A DNA stretch of 64,000 bases from positions 1 to 64,000 of the forward strand of contig NZ_JAQITA010000013.1 of NCBI RefSeq assembly GCF_028618575.1, written 5' to 3'. A model generated the notes under the pieces. It was given only the letters and a program-made list of their open reading frames with translations, was not told where the DNA came from and did no database searches. The stretch is from Bartonella sp. ML70XJBT.G (GTDB lineage: Bacteria; Pseudomonadota; Alphaproteobacteria; Rhizobiales; Rhizobiaceae). The translations under genes were made by a program, and so were the position numbers. Of this stretch, positions 48,228 through 57,093 are shown one piece after another (within the stretch, counting starts at the first letter, position 1; each line of letters opens with the position of its first letter).

Positions 48228-49346
48228 ATGACTGTAACTTATATCGGAATCAATGACCCAATGGCAGTGCGCACATGGTCTAAACTGTTAAACCAAGAAG
48301 TTTCAAAAGCAATTCCTATTGCACCATTGATCGGTAATGATTCAAATAGTATCGTGCAATTAAAGGATGAAACTACCAAAGCAAGTGGTGATGCCATTAG
48401 CTTTAATTTGCGCGTTCAGTTGCTTGGCGATGGGGTGAGTGAAGGAGAGTCCCTTGAGGGAAATGAAGAAGCACTGCAATTTCTCAGTGATCGCTTGGCT
48501 ATTAATGAACTTGTTCATGCGGTGCGTGTTAAAAATGAAGGCACTATTGATCAGCAACGTATCTTGCACGATTTACGCACCGAAGCCAAAAATGGCTTGG
48601 TCGATTGGTATGCGGATCGCTTGAGTTTGATGTTCTTTATTCAAGTATGCGGCTATACTGCAAAAGCCATTAACTTTGAAGGACGCACCATTACTCTTAA
48701 ACCTGTTCATTATGGCTTTAATGCACCAACCGCGCCAACCGATAAACGCGTTGTGCGCCCTCATGGAAAAACAAAAGACGAAGACTTAAAAGACAGTGAT
48801 ACTTTTGATCTTGATCTGGTCGATAAAGCCGTGGAACGCGCTAAGCTTGCTAATCCAAAAATTAGACCTGTGCGCATTGATGGTGAAAATGTCTATGTGC
48901 TCTATCTCCATCCAACCCAAGTTACACAATTGCGCACCAATACAGATGCTGGACAATGGCTCGACATTACCAAAGCAATCTATAGTGGAAGCCGTCTTAA
49001 AAACCCACTCTATGATGGTTCTCTTGGCATGTATAATGGTGTTATTTTACGTGAGGCGGAACATGTTACTGAAGGCGTTGAGTCCGGTTCAACAAACAAA
49101 GCAGTGCCAAATGTGCGCCGTGCTGTGCTGCTCGGTGCACAAAGTGCCGTCATCGCTTTTGGAAAAGACCGTGGTGCTACACGCTATAAATTGGTGGAAG
49201 AACTGTTCGACTATGAACGCGAATTCGGTGTCGCAGCAAAAACCATCATTGGTATGAAAAAAACTTGCTTCACTTTACCTGGAAGTTCACAAGGTGCACA
49301 AGATTTTGCGACTATCGTGATCCCAACTTATGGAGCACCTGCTTAA
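48228..49346 (+). CDS. N4gp56-family major capsid protein
   Basis: The 372-residue protein from ATG 48228 (site AGAGGATAAC) belongs to the N4gp56 major capsid family. Diagnostic parts are the TYIGINDPMAVRTWSKLLNQ start, the SFNLRVQLLGDGVSEGESLE N-arm, FFIQVCGYTAK, and LYLHPTQVTQLRTNTDAGQW near 220. It forms the HK97-fold icosahedral shell. A strongly diverged second copy is encoded on the opposite strand at 60.7-61.7 kb. Family membership does not imply an N4-like phage; the neighbours are P22-like. Confidence 0.93.
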   Translation: MTVTYIGINDPMAVRTWSKLLNQEVSKAIPIAPLIGNDSNSIVQLKDETTKASGDAISFNLRVQLLGDGVSEGESLEGNEEALQFLSDRLAINELVHAVRVKNEGTIDQQRILHDLRTEAKNGLVDWYADRLSLMFFIQVCGYTAKAINFEGRTITLKPVHYGFNAPTAPTDKRVVRPHGKTKDEDLKDSDTFDLDLVDKAVERAKLANPKIRPVRIDGENVYVLYLHPTQVTQLRTNTDAGQWLDITKAIYSGSRLKNPLYDGSLGMYNGVILREAEHVTEGVESGSTNKAVPNVRRAVLLGAQSAVIAFGKDRGATRYKLVEELFDYEREFGVAAKTIIGMKKTCFTLPGSSQGAQDFATIVIPTYGAPA

Positions 49347-49679
49347 AGGTGTTATGCTTCTTCTCAACAGAATGTTCTGTTGGGAAGGGGGACATTGGCT
49401 TTCTTCGTCAATCAGCAGGTGTCAAGAATTGTGGTATGATCATAGATGCCAATCGTTGCCTGCTTTGAGTACTGATTAAAGACTTTTTCTCGACAAAATA
49501 TGCTGTTAGAAAGCCAAAGTTCTAGAAGAAATAAAGCTTGCAGAAGTCCTCTATAGCTGTTCACTATTCTGGAATATTTGCTTTAAGAGCTGTTTGAAAG
49601 TTGGCAAATTCTTTCTCTCAATAGGATATATTTTTGCGGGAGAGATAGCCAAAGTGTTTCACACGCAAAAGGATTATCA
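49347..49679 (+). other. Intergenic hairpin and possible capsid 3'-end echo
   Basis: CTTCTCAACAGAA and TTCTGTTGGGAAG (49353-49381) form a long hairpin without a T-run. A diverged copy of the capsid end (AGGTGTCAAGAATTG... to TGCCTGCTTTGA) may lie at 49418-49469. No gene seen. Confidence 0.45.
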
Positions 49680-50381
49680 TTGTCCATGACCATTTCATCC
49701 ATTACTTTAAACCATCTCAATCTTACATCTTCAGAGCATTCTCAGACTTTTGCCTCTATGGTTGCGCTTATTCAAGATGAAATTGATGATACAACAGCGG
49801 AATATTCTACGCAAATTCAAGATTCCATTCTTACCGCTTTGCGCTTGTGTGAACGGGAACCTTTGTTCTTTAATGAAAAAAAACAGCTGATCTTTAAAAC
49901 ACAATCTGGAAAAACGTGGTATGGCCAAGAAGAGGGAGTTTTTCTTGAATCAGAAAAGGTTGTGGAGTCTGTCCTTTTAGGAACACATCATGCAACACAA
50001 ACACCTTTGCTTTTTAAATCGGTTGAGGCATTGCACAAACAATATGGATCACAACCTCTACAAGGAGAACCTCTCTTTTATACTTACTGTGATCAGAAAA
50101 TAGGCTTGTTTCCAACACCCAAGCAGGTTGAAAGTGTCTGTGTTGTTTCTGCTTGTGCTCGTGTGCGAGACGAACAGTTGAGAGAGGGAGATAATCCTTG
50201 GTTCATTCATGCTTTTGACCTCATTAAAGCACGGGCAAAATACGAGCTTTGTAAAAATATTCTCAAGGACCCTGAATATGCCGCTGCTGCTTTTCGTGAT
50301 TTTCAAGAACAGCTGCAAGCTTTGCGGCTTGAAACATCACGCCGGAAAAATTCTACAAATATTTTGCCCATGAGGTTTTAA
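49680..50381 (+). CDS. Head-completion/adaptor protein (P22 gp4-like)
   Basis: The 233-residue protein follows the capsid gene, the position of the portal-tail adaptor in P22-like phages. It has helical ends (FASMVALIQDEIDDTTAEYS; DLIKARAKYELCKNILKDPE then YAAAAFRDFQEQL) and a central beta region. This resembles adaptor proteins, which bind under the portal. TTG 49680 lies seven bases after AAGGA and fits better than ATG 49686. Assignment rests on order and composition rather than a signature motif. Confidence 0.6.
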   Translation: MSMTISSITLNHLNLTSSEHSQTFASMVALIQDEIDDTTAEYSTQIQDSILTALRLCEREPLFFNEKKQLIFKTQSGKTWYGQEEGVFLESEKVVESVLLGTHHATQTPLLFKSVEALHKQYGSQPLQGEPLFYTYCDQKIGLFPTPKQVESVCVVSACARVRDEQLREGDNPWFIHAFDLIKARAKYELCKNILKDPEYAAAAFRDFQEQLQALRLETSRRKNSTNILPMRF

Positions 50382-50592
50382 AGAACTTTTTTCTTTTATT
50401 GATGATTGGCGCTGGTGGCTGGTGCTAGCGGTTGGTGCTGGCGGCTGATGCTAGTGGTTAGTGCTGGTGGGGGGAGAGTGAGTTCACGCTTTTGTTACAG
50501 AGTCTACTCTAGGCTCTGGTGGTTTAAATAAGCCTTTACGCTTTCAAATATTGCCATAAGGTTTTGCAAATATTCTTCCAATGGGGTTTTCA
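50382..50592 (+). repeat. Intergenic repeats and echoes of the adaptor 3' end
   Basis: GGTGCTGGTGGCTGGTG-like units fill 50405-50475. The gene's final CAAATATTTTGCCCATGAGG then TTTTA recurs in diverged form at ~50544 and again at ~50566, the latter leading into the next gene's start. Confidence 0.6.
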
Positions 50593-52056
50593 ATGGCTTT
50601 TTTTCCAATTGCTGATTATCGGCCTGATGTTGCTGACATTAATGGATTGTTTACCGATGAACTCATTAATGTGTTGCCGGCCGATGGTTCTTATATTCCT
50701 ATGCCAAGCTTTCAGCCATTGTCAGAGCCTTGTCCTGAGCCAATTTTAGGCACTTTGGCTGTGAAAACAAAAAATGGTGTGTCTATTTTTGTCGGGACAA
50801 GTCAAAAAATTTATCTGCTCGACAATACGACAAAGCGGTGGAAAGATATTAGTCAAAATGGAAAATCTTATCTTGCCAATCTTGATGCTCCATGGTCATT
50901 CGCTTTGTTTGGCGATTATGTGATTGCTGTTAATGCCAATGATAAGCCTCAAGTTATCGACATTAATCATGATAAAAGATTTAGAGATTTAGGCGGAAAT
51001 CCACCACAAGCGGGAATTGTGCGGGTGTGGGGAGATTTTGTTTGTCTGATGAAATTAACCGAATATCCAAGACGCGTTCATTGGTCTGGATTGAACGATG
51101 CCGAATTTTGGACTGTGGGGAAAAAAAGCTGCGATTATCAAGATTTTCCCGATGGTGGTTTCGTGCAAGGGGCAACCGAAACAACAAATCCAATCATCTT
51201 TATGCGTTCTGCTATCTATGCCGGCTCTTTTATCCCTGGCTCTAAAATTATTTTTAGTTTTCAAAAAATCCACGATAAACGCGGGGCAAAAAACCCTGAA
51301 TCTATCGTTTGTCGAGGCGATCTTGCCTTCTTTGCTGATGAGGGTGGGTTTTATCAGATTACCAATGAGGGGCAAATTATACCCATTGGCTTTGAAAAAG
51401 TCGACCGAACCATGACGGCAAAATCGAGGAAGAACAATCTGTATACTCTGTCTGCTGCTATTGATGGAGTCTATAATCGCGTTTATTGGATGATGGATAG
51501 CGATGAAAGCACCCACAAACGCATTTTGCTCATTTATGATTGGGGATTGCAAAAATGGACAAAAGCTGCCGTGGATAGCAAAATGATTTTGCCCATTTTT
51601 TTTGCCGGAGTCACTTTAGAAGGTCTCGATCAAGTGACGAAGAGCATTGATGATCTGCCTTTTTCACTCGATAGTAAGGCGTGGAAAAATGAATCTCCTA
51701 TTCTTGGGGCATTTGATCGTGAAGGGAGACTTGGTTCGTTTTCTGGTCCCCCCATGGCTTGTATGGTGATATCACAAGAAATGGGACAGACAAATGGCGT
51801 GATAACACGCGTAAAAAATATTATGCCTCAAGTGAATAGTGGAGAGTTTTATTTGTCTGTGGGGATGCGCTTTCGTCAATCTCTTGAGGAGGAAATAGTG
51901 TGGTTGCCAGAAAGACAACCTTCTCATCATACGGGGCAAATTCATGCTCGCGCAAGGGCTCGGTTTTATCGCTTTAAATTGCGCATCCCTGAGGGTGTGA
52001 ATTGGTCTCATGTGACCGGATTTGATGTGGAATTGAAGGCGGCCGGCACGCGGTAA
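50593..52056 (+). CDS. Phage stabilisation/tail-hub-like structural protein
   Basis: The 487-residue, beta-rich protein from ATG 50593 starts MAFFPIADYRPDVADINGLF and includes repeated blade-like segments (IFVGTSQKIYLLDNTTKRWK, AIDGVYNRVYWMMDSDESTH). Its position and size match P22 gp10-like packaged-DNA stabilisation proteins and related podoviral hub proteins. No catalytic motif is visible. Its last codons (ACG CGG TAA) seed the 32-bp array that follows. Confidence 0.6.
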   Translation: MAFFPIADYRPDVADINGLFTDELINVLPADGSYIPMPSFQPLSEPCPEPILGTLAVKTKNGVSIFVGTSQKIYLLDNTTKRWKDISQNGKSYLANLDAPWSFALFGDYVIAVNANDKPQVIDINHDKRFRDLGGNPPQAGIVRVWGDFVCLMKLTEYPRRVHWSGLNDAEFWTVGKKSCDYQDFPDGGFVQGATETTNPIIFMRSAIYAGSFIPGSKIIFSFQKIHDKRGAKNPESIVCRGDLAFFADEGGFYQITNEGQIIPIGFEKVDRTMTAKSRKNNLYTLSAAIDGVYNRVYWMMDSDESTHKRILLIYDWGLQKWTKAAVDSKMILPIFFAGVTLEGLDQVTKSIDDLPFSLDSKAWKNESPILGAFDREGRLGSFSGPPMACMVISQEMGQTNGVITRVKNIMPQVNSGEFYLSVGMRFRQSLEEEIVWLPERQPSHHTGQIHARARARFYRFKLRIPEGVNWSHVTGFDVELKAAGTR

Positions 52057-52388
52057 GCGTGCCTCTTAATAAAGGAGTTACGCGGTAAGCGTGCCTCTTA
52101 ATCAAAGAGCTACGCGGTAAGCGTGCCTATTAATAAAGGAGTTACGCGGTAAGCGTGCCTCTTAATGAAAGAGCTACGCGGTAAGCGTGCGTTTTAATGA
52201 AAGAGTTACGCGGTAGGCGTGCCTTTTAATGAAAGAGCTACGCGGTAAGCGTGCCTTTTAATAAAGGAGTTACGCGGTAGGCGTGCCTTTTAATGAAAGA
52301 GTTACGTGGTAAGCGTGCGTTTTAATGAAAGAGTTACGTGGTAGGCGTGCCTCTTAATGAAAGAGTTACGCGGGAAGCGTGCCTCTTG
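52048..52388 (+). repeat. 32-bp tandem repeat array, about 11 copies
   Basis: The unit ACGCGGTAAGCGTGCCTCTT plus twelve bases ending AAGAGTT repeats with exact 32-bp period from 52048 to 52388. Copy 1 overlaps the stop codon of the preceding gene. Each unit holds ACGC-GGTAA-GCGT, and copy 1 forms the longer GGCACGC-GGTAA-GCGTGCC hairpin. There are no variable spacers, so it is not CRISPR. Units differ by one to four bases. Confidence 0.95.
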
Positions 52389-52413
52389 TCGTAAAGGAAT
52401 AATGTGAAAAGCT

Positions 52414-52953
52414 ATGTGGTGGCGAAAGCTTAAAGCTTGTTGGAGTGCTGTGAAAGAGCTGAGGATTGGCAGAGCGAAAAAAGCTAACCTCATGATGGGA
52501 CAGTATGATAAGAAAAATTCTTATGCTGCCCATCTTACAGCGCAATGGTCATGGGAAAAAATAGTACCCTATCAAGAGGATCTTAATGCTGCACTGAAAA
52601 AATATGCTGAACGTTTTCCAGATGATGTTTGTCTGCAAACAATTGCTAAAGAACTCATCAGTGGGCAAGCACAATTATGGTTGGTCTTGAAAAATAATAA
52701 AAAATTTAGCGCCTGTGCCATTACCACAGTGGAAAGGACCCATACGGGGAAAAAACGCGTTGTCCTCTCAGATCTGGTTGGTGAGGGGGGGCTGGAGTTA
52801 GTCAATTTGATCGATAAGGTCGAAAAATGGGCGCGAACAATCAATGCTGAGGAAGTGCAAATGTTTGGAAGAGTGGGATGGGCAAAAATGCTTAGACATC
52901 ACGGATATTCTCGTAATCTTATTTATTATAGAAAGGTTTTAGCCCATGAGTAG
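52414..52953 (+). CDS. Phage late protein, acetyltransferase-fold-like
   Basis: The 179-residue protein ends by overlapping the next gene by eight bases. Its pattern (AQLWLVLKNNKKFSACAITT, then helix VNLIDKVEKWARTINAEEVQ, then RVGWAKMLRHHGYSRNLIYY) resembles GNAT-fold proteins often found between head and fibre genes of podoviruses. A clear acetyl-CoA loop (Q/R-x-x-G-x-G/A) is not seen, so activity is uncertain. The start at 52414 is doubtful because the nearest AAGGA is ~17 bases upstream. Confidence 0.55.
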   Translation: MWWRKLKACWSAVKELRIGRAKKANLMMGQYDKKNSYAAHLTAQWSWEKIVPYQEDLNAALKKYAERFPDDVCLQTIAKELISGQAQLWLVLKNNKKFSACAITTVERTHTGKKRVVLSDLVGEGGLELVNLIDKVEKWARTINAEEVQMFGRVGWAKMLRHHGYSRNLIYYRKVLAHE

Positions 52954-54085
52954 AAAAAAAACACCTCAAGTACAAACAACCACACAAACAAATGCACCAC
53001 CCGCTTGGGCTGCGGATATCTTTAAAAAAGCAAGCGCCCAAGCACTTGACCTTTATAATAAGGGAATTGGCGGAAATGTTTATCAGGGAGAGCGTGTTGC
53101 TGGTCTTGGTTCTATGACACAAAATGCTCTCACCGGTCTACAACAGGCGGCTTCTCAGTATAATAATCCAGTATTGACACAGTGGTTTAATGCACCAACT
53201 CAAAGTGCCCAAAATCTTCTTGGTATGGCTAAGGGGGACTGGATTGGAGGAAATAGTAAATTTAATGCTGCTTTGCAAAATGCTTTAAGTCAAACGTCTG
53301 ATGCTATTAATCAATCGATGTCTGGAGCGGGACGCTATGGTTCTGGCGCTCATACTGGAGTGCTCGCCGATGAGCTTGGTGCTTTGGCAACAAAGGCGAG
53401 CGCAGAGCAATATAATCAAGATGTGCGTAATATGATGAATGCTAATCAGATGATTGATCGCTCTCTATATGATCAGGTGAATGCAGCAAATAACTATTAT
53501 CAAGGGCAAAGTAATACGCAAAGCAATGCTCTGAAAGGGGGGCTTATCCAAGATATGAACCGTCAGAATATATTAGATGCACAGCGGCAAAAATGGGCAG
53601 AGCAAGATAATCAGGGATGGAACCGATTAGAACAATTGCTGCGCGTGGGAACACAGGCTGCTGGAAATTATGGAACAACTTCAGGAAAGTCTACAATAAT
53701 TCCTTCTGTGACAAAAGATCCATTGCGTGATGCGCAGCAAGTGCTTGGACTTGTGGGAGGAATTTTAGGACTGTCTGATGTGAGAGCAAAAGAAAATATT
53801 CTCTTCGAGTGCAAAAAAAATGGCTATTCCCTCTATAGCTTTAATTATAAGGGCAATCCACAACGCTACCGTGGTGTTTTGGCCCAAGAGATATTACGCT
53901 TGAAACCTGAGGCTGTGTTTATGAACGCAAAAACAAAATTATTGCATGTCGATTATGACAAAATTGGTCTGCAAATGGAAAGGGTGAAAATGGAAAAAAT
54001 CACAGCGCTTAAGAAGAAAATTGCTCACTTTTTCTCTTCTCTCTTTACGCGTTTTTCATCTTGGCAAAAAGGATATCTGCTATGA
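52946..54085 (+). CDS. Virion protein with C-terminal S74-type chaperone domain
   Basis: The 379-residue protein has a Gln/Asn/Ala-rich N-terminal two-thirds (coiled, QALDLYNKGIGG; NALSQTSDAINQSM) and a C-terminal Peptidase_S74-like intramolecular chaperone. That domain starts SDVRAKENILFECKKNGYSL and runs through RYRGVLAQEILRLKPEAV to VDYDKIG. Such domains fold trimeric fibres or ejection proteins and sometimes cleave themselves off. The catalytic Ser/Lys pair of S74 is SD..AKEN. It overlaps genes on both sides (8 bp upstream, ATGA downstream), indicating tight coupling. Confidence 0.75.
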   Translation: MSRKKTPQVQTTTQTNAPPAWAADIFKKASAQALDLYNKGIGGNVYQGERVAGLGSMTQNALTGLQQAASQYNNPVLTQWFNAPTQSAQNLLGMAKGDWIGGNSKFNAALQNALSQTSDAINQSMSGAGRYGSGAHTGVLADELGALATKASAEQYNQDVRNMMNANQMIDRSLYDQVNAANNYYQGQSNTQSNALKGGLIQDMNRQNILDAQRQKWAEQDNQGWNRLEQLLRVGTQAAGNYGTTSGKSTIIPSVTKDPLRDAQQVLGLVGGILGLSDVRAKENILFECKKNGYSLYSFNYKGNPQRYRGVLAQEILRLKPEAVFMNAKTKLLHVDYDKIGLQMERVKMEKITALKKKIAHFFSSLFTRFSSWQKGYLL

Positions 54086-55044
54086 GCTCGATTTATAATT
54101 GGTCCCTTATTGCATCGGAGAATGCTTATGCCGATGAGAACATCAATTGGGCAGAGGGACAACCACCAAGTTCAGTCAATGACAGTGCGCGTGCTATGAT
54201 GCAACGCATCAAAGAATATTTATTGGATAATGGCGGAGTGGTAGAAACACAGTTTAGCTTTGATCGGGCAAACAACAAAACAGCTATTCATTTGATAACA
54301 AAATCTTCTTTTGGAGCTTACGAAGGCGGCATTGTGGTGCGCTTTAGGGCACAGGAGCAAAATAGCGGCATCACAAATGTTGCCTTAAATCGATTGCTTC
54401 CACGTCCTGTTTATATGGCAACACCCGATGGTCTTGCACCTCTCAAGGGCGGGGAAATGCAAAGGGGGGGACTTTATGAACTTGTCTATACTTGTGATAT
54501 TGCTGGGAAAAATGTCGATGGTTGGTTTTTAACCAATCCAACGCAAAGTTTTTTGCCCCCTGGTTTTATTGGTACTTTTGCTACAGAAAAAGTGCCATCC
54601 GGTTGGTTACTTTGTGATGGTAAGGCTTATTCTCGCGAGGCTTATGCAAGCCTCTTTGCTGTTCTTGGTGAAATATGGGGACGGGGAGATGGGCGAACAA
54701 CTTTTAATGTGCCCGATTTGCGGGGAATGTTTTTGCGTGGGCTCGATAGTGGAAAAAATATCGATAAAGGACGACGTTTGGGAAGCAGACAAGAAGAGTC
54801 TTTTAAAGCTCATAGCCACCAAGGGAAAACAGATTCAGCAGGCGCTCATACACATAAAGTTGAAAATTTTATGCCCTTTGGTATAGAGGCATACACAGGG
54901 AAGTATAATTATTACTTTAACGGTTCCGGTAGGGTGGATACGACTCTTGCAGGGGCGCATGAACATAAAGTCATTTTGGAAAAAACCGGTGGTGATGAAA
55001 CACGTCCCGTCAATGTGGCCGTTGTTTATGCTATCAAAGCGTGA
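54082..55044 (+). CDS. Phage tail collar domain protein
   Basis: The 320-residue protein from ATG 54082 starts MSSIYNWSLIASENAYADEN and WAEGQPPSSVNDSARAMMQR, a phage fibre N-terminus. Its C-terminal part is a collar domain: PPGFIGTFATEKVPSGWLLC, FNVPDLRGMFLRGLDSG and a His-rich FKAHSHQGKTDSAGAHTHKV, ending DETRPVNVAVVYAIKA. It would bind the host surface. It overlaps the preceding gene by four bases. Confidence 0.85.
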   Translation: MSSIYNWSLIASENAYADENINWAEGQPPSSVNDSARAMMQRIKEYLLDNGGVVETQFSFDRANNKTAIHLITKSSFGAYEGGIVVRFRAQEQNSGITNVALNRLLPRPVYMATPDGLAPLKGGEMQRGGLYELVYTCDIAGKNVDGWFLTNPTQSFLPPGFIGTFATEKVPSGWLLCDGKAYSREAYASLFAVLGEIWGRGDGRTTFNVPDLRGMFLRGLDSGKNIDKGRRLGSRQEESFKAHSHQGKTDSAGAHTHKVENFMPFGIEAYTGKYNYYFNGSGRVDTTLAGAHEHKVILEKTGGDETRPVNVAVVYAIKA

Positions 55045-56204
55045 GAATGAAATTTCTTACAGTGATCAAAATGATTGCACAATGCTTGTTATGAAAAAAG
55101 CGCTTATAACAGATGCATTATGGAATTTAGGGTGACGGTTTTCCCTCTGTTTTTCTTTTATTGCTTCCTGCACTCCATCGTTTAGCTGTGCTTCTTGAGC
55201 TGTTAGATTATTTTTACCTTGAGTATAGAGAAGGCAAAGGCACTGTTGGCTTTGCTCAGCGTTTTTCTCCAAATGTTTTGCGACAAGAATTTGTTGTATT
55301 TAGAAAATTAGCTAAGAAGAATGTCATGAGAGGGGCATTTTTAGGCATTTTTGCTCCTGTTGGTGAGTGATGTTCCATGCAAAGAGTTGCTGTCTTTCTT
55401 TCACCTTTGCTATGGCTTGTGTGAGTGGAGAATAATGTAGTGGCTCTTTTCGCAAAAATGAAGGCATATTTCTCCGGTTGACTCTTTCTGATAGCTTTAT
55501 GATGGTGTGGGGGCTGGTGTGTGTGTTCTAACCTAGCTGGTGGTGGTGTCTCAAAATAGGCTGAACAATATAAAAACCGGAAAAGCTGTTTGGGGAAGAG
55601 AGTGGGTGTATGATCCCGTAAGATCTTAGAGAATTGGGGTCGAGGATTGGTTGCTGAGTTTCCAAAGAGCTCGTTTTCACTTTGCTTATGTTTGAAGGGG
55701 AGCTGAGAAAATCGCTGTGAAGTGGAAGCACCACGAAGAAAATATTTAAGGGAGCGTTATGGAAGCACTTGTAGAGCTTTTACTGTTTGCGTTGGCATTT
55801 TACCGAGTTTCGTTTTTGTCGCTTCGTCTTATGAGTGTGTTCTAGGGACTGAATTTTAAAGAGTAAATTCCAAAGAATTGGTTTTGTGGAAAAGCATCTT
55901 TATGTGGGGTTGAGGGTGGAGCAGTTTTGCGGGGAGAATGGTCTTTATTTCAATGGACTGTATGTGAGAGGATGAGGCGTCAGATTGGCGGACCATCATT
56001 TTAGCTGAAAGAAACAAAATACCATCTTAAGACGATTTTTTGCTCAAAGCTTTTTAGGGTTTGGCAATGGTCCCCTTAGGATTATCCCTTGTGGGGTTAT
56101 CCTTGGGGTTCTTCTTTGCGGGCTGTGCAGTATAAAAATTTGTGGCTAATCATGCACTGGAATCTCCCAATATCAGGGAGAATTCAGGAGAAGGAGAGAA
56201 CGCA
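55045..56204 (+). other. Mostly gene-free stretch
   Basis: About 1.1 kb without a secure gene. A 28-codon frame (55759-55845), MEALVELLLFALAFYRVSFL then SLRLMSVF, follows AAGGGAG and could be a tiny membrane protein or holin remnant. A strong AAGGAGAG near 56194 serves the next gene. G-rich in 55500-55700. Confidence 0.4.
55759..55845 (+). CDS. Possible tiny membrane peptide
   Basis: A 28-residue hydrophobic frame with a good AAGGGAG binding site eight bases upstream. It lies before the endolysin region, where a holin is expected, but is shorter than known holins. It may be a remnant. Confidence 0.25.
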   Translation: MEALVELLLFALAFYRVSFLSLRLMSVF

Positions 56205-57017
56205 ATGGCACTTTTTCCATTTTCTATTGCTGATATTGATGATCCTGAACATATCCGTGTGGTGCTTTATGCGAGTGGAAGAATGGGACACGCTCCTTTG
56301 AATGCACTGTTAAAGCAAATGCATGAAGATATGGCAGAAATTGCGCAGCGCTTGGAGCTTTTAGAAAAACAATGGCAAAAAACAGATCTTGCCCCCATCA
56401 CGCATCAACAGGATGTTAAAGAAAATGATCAAAGCAGCAAAGAGAGTGGTGAAGGACATAAAGCCAGCAGTGAGAGTCACAAAACCGATGGTGCAATAAG
56501 TGTTTTGGCGAGTAAACCTCATGAAGAGGATAGCGAAATTCATCTACAAAATTCTGGAAGTCTTATAATGGAGGTGGCTCCTCTTCATGTTGGGAGTGAC
56601 ATGAATCTTAATCTATCCAGTTCTGTAAGTGCTCCAATAAGCGATGTACAGTTTATTGCTGGTAGTGAGATGAAGCTCCATAATACAAGTGAGAATGTGA
56701 GCAGTGTACGCCCTGACATGAGTGCACTGCTTAGACTCTCTCGTTCCGCCGGCAATCTTATGAGCAATACAAGCCTTAAAGTTGGTGGAGGAAATTTCGC
56801 TAGTTCCTTCAGTGATATAACTGCTGGCATAGATTTTAATTCTTCTGACAAAGCCGTTATAGATAATATGAAGAGTTTTAAAGTCGAGAGTGCAAAGCAT
56901 AGCATCAGTGTTATAGGAAAAAATGAAGAAGTAGGCTCTCTTGGGGAATACGGGAGAAAAAATGGCGTTTTTGCCAAGAAAGATTGCGAAGAAGAAAAAG
57001 ATAGTCAAGCTGTATAG
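56205..57017 (+). CDS. Ser-rich late phage protein, unknown
   Basis: The 270-residue protein from ATG 56205 (binding site AAGGAGAG) starts MALFPFSIADIDDPEHIRVV and has a short helical N-terminal part with MHEDMAEIAQRLELLEKQW, likely a coiled coil. The remaining ~190 residues are polar, Ser/Asn/Glu-rich and low in structure. I do not recognise it. Its place between collar protein and endolysin suggests a virion-associated or tail-spike-chaperone role, unproven. Confidence 0.6.
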   Translation: MALFPFSIADIDDPEHIRVVLYASGRMGHAPLNALLKQMHEDMAEIAQRLELLEKQWQKTDLAPITHQQDVKENDQSSKESGEGHKASSESHKTDGAISVLASKPHEEDSEIHLQNSGSLIMEVAPLHVGSDMNLNLSSSVSAPISDVQFIAGSEMKLHNTSENVSSVRPDMSALLRLSRSAGNLMSNTSLKVGGGNFASSFSDITAGIDFNSSDKAVIDNMKSFKVESAKHSISVIGKNEEVGSLGEYGRKNGVFAKKDCEEEKDSQAV

Positions 57018-57093
57018 TCCGGATATTGTGCATTTCCAGTTCGTTTTTCAATGGCATCTCTGGATATCGTCGTGCATTTGAGGAGTTTTTAAA

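Noticed and set aside
48228..49346. Classification of the phage as N4-like because of the capsid family name
   Set aside because: Portal, scaffold and adaptor order is P22-like, and no N4 virion RNA polymerase is present; N4gp56 is only the capsid domain family name.
52048..52388. Possible CRISPR array
   Set aside because: The 32-bp unit is strictly contiguous with no unique spacers, and no cas genes are present.
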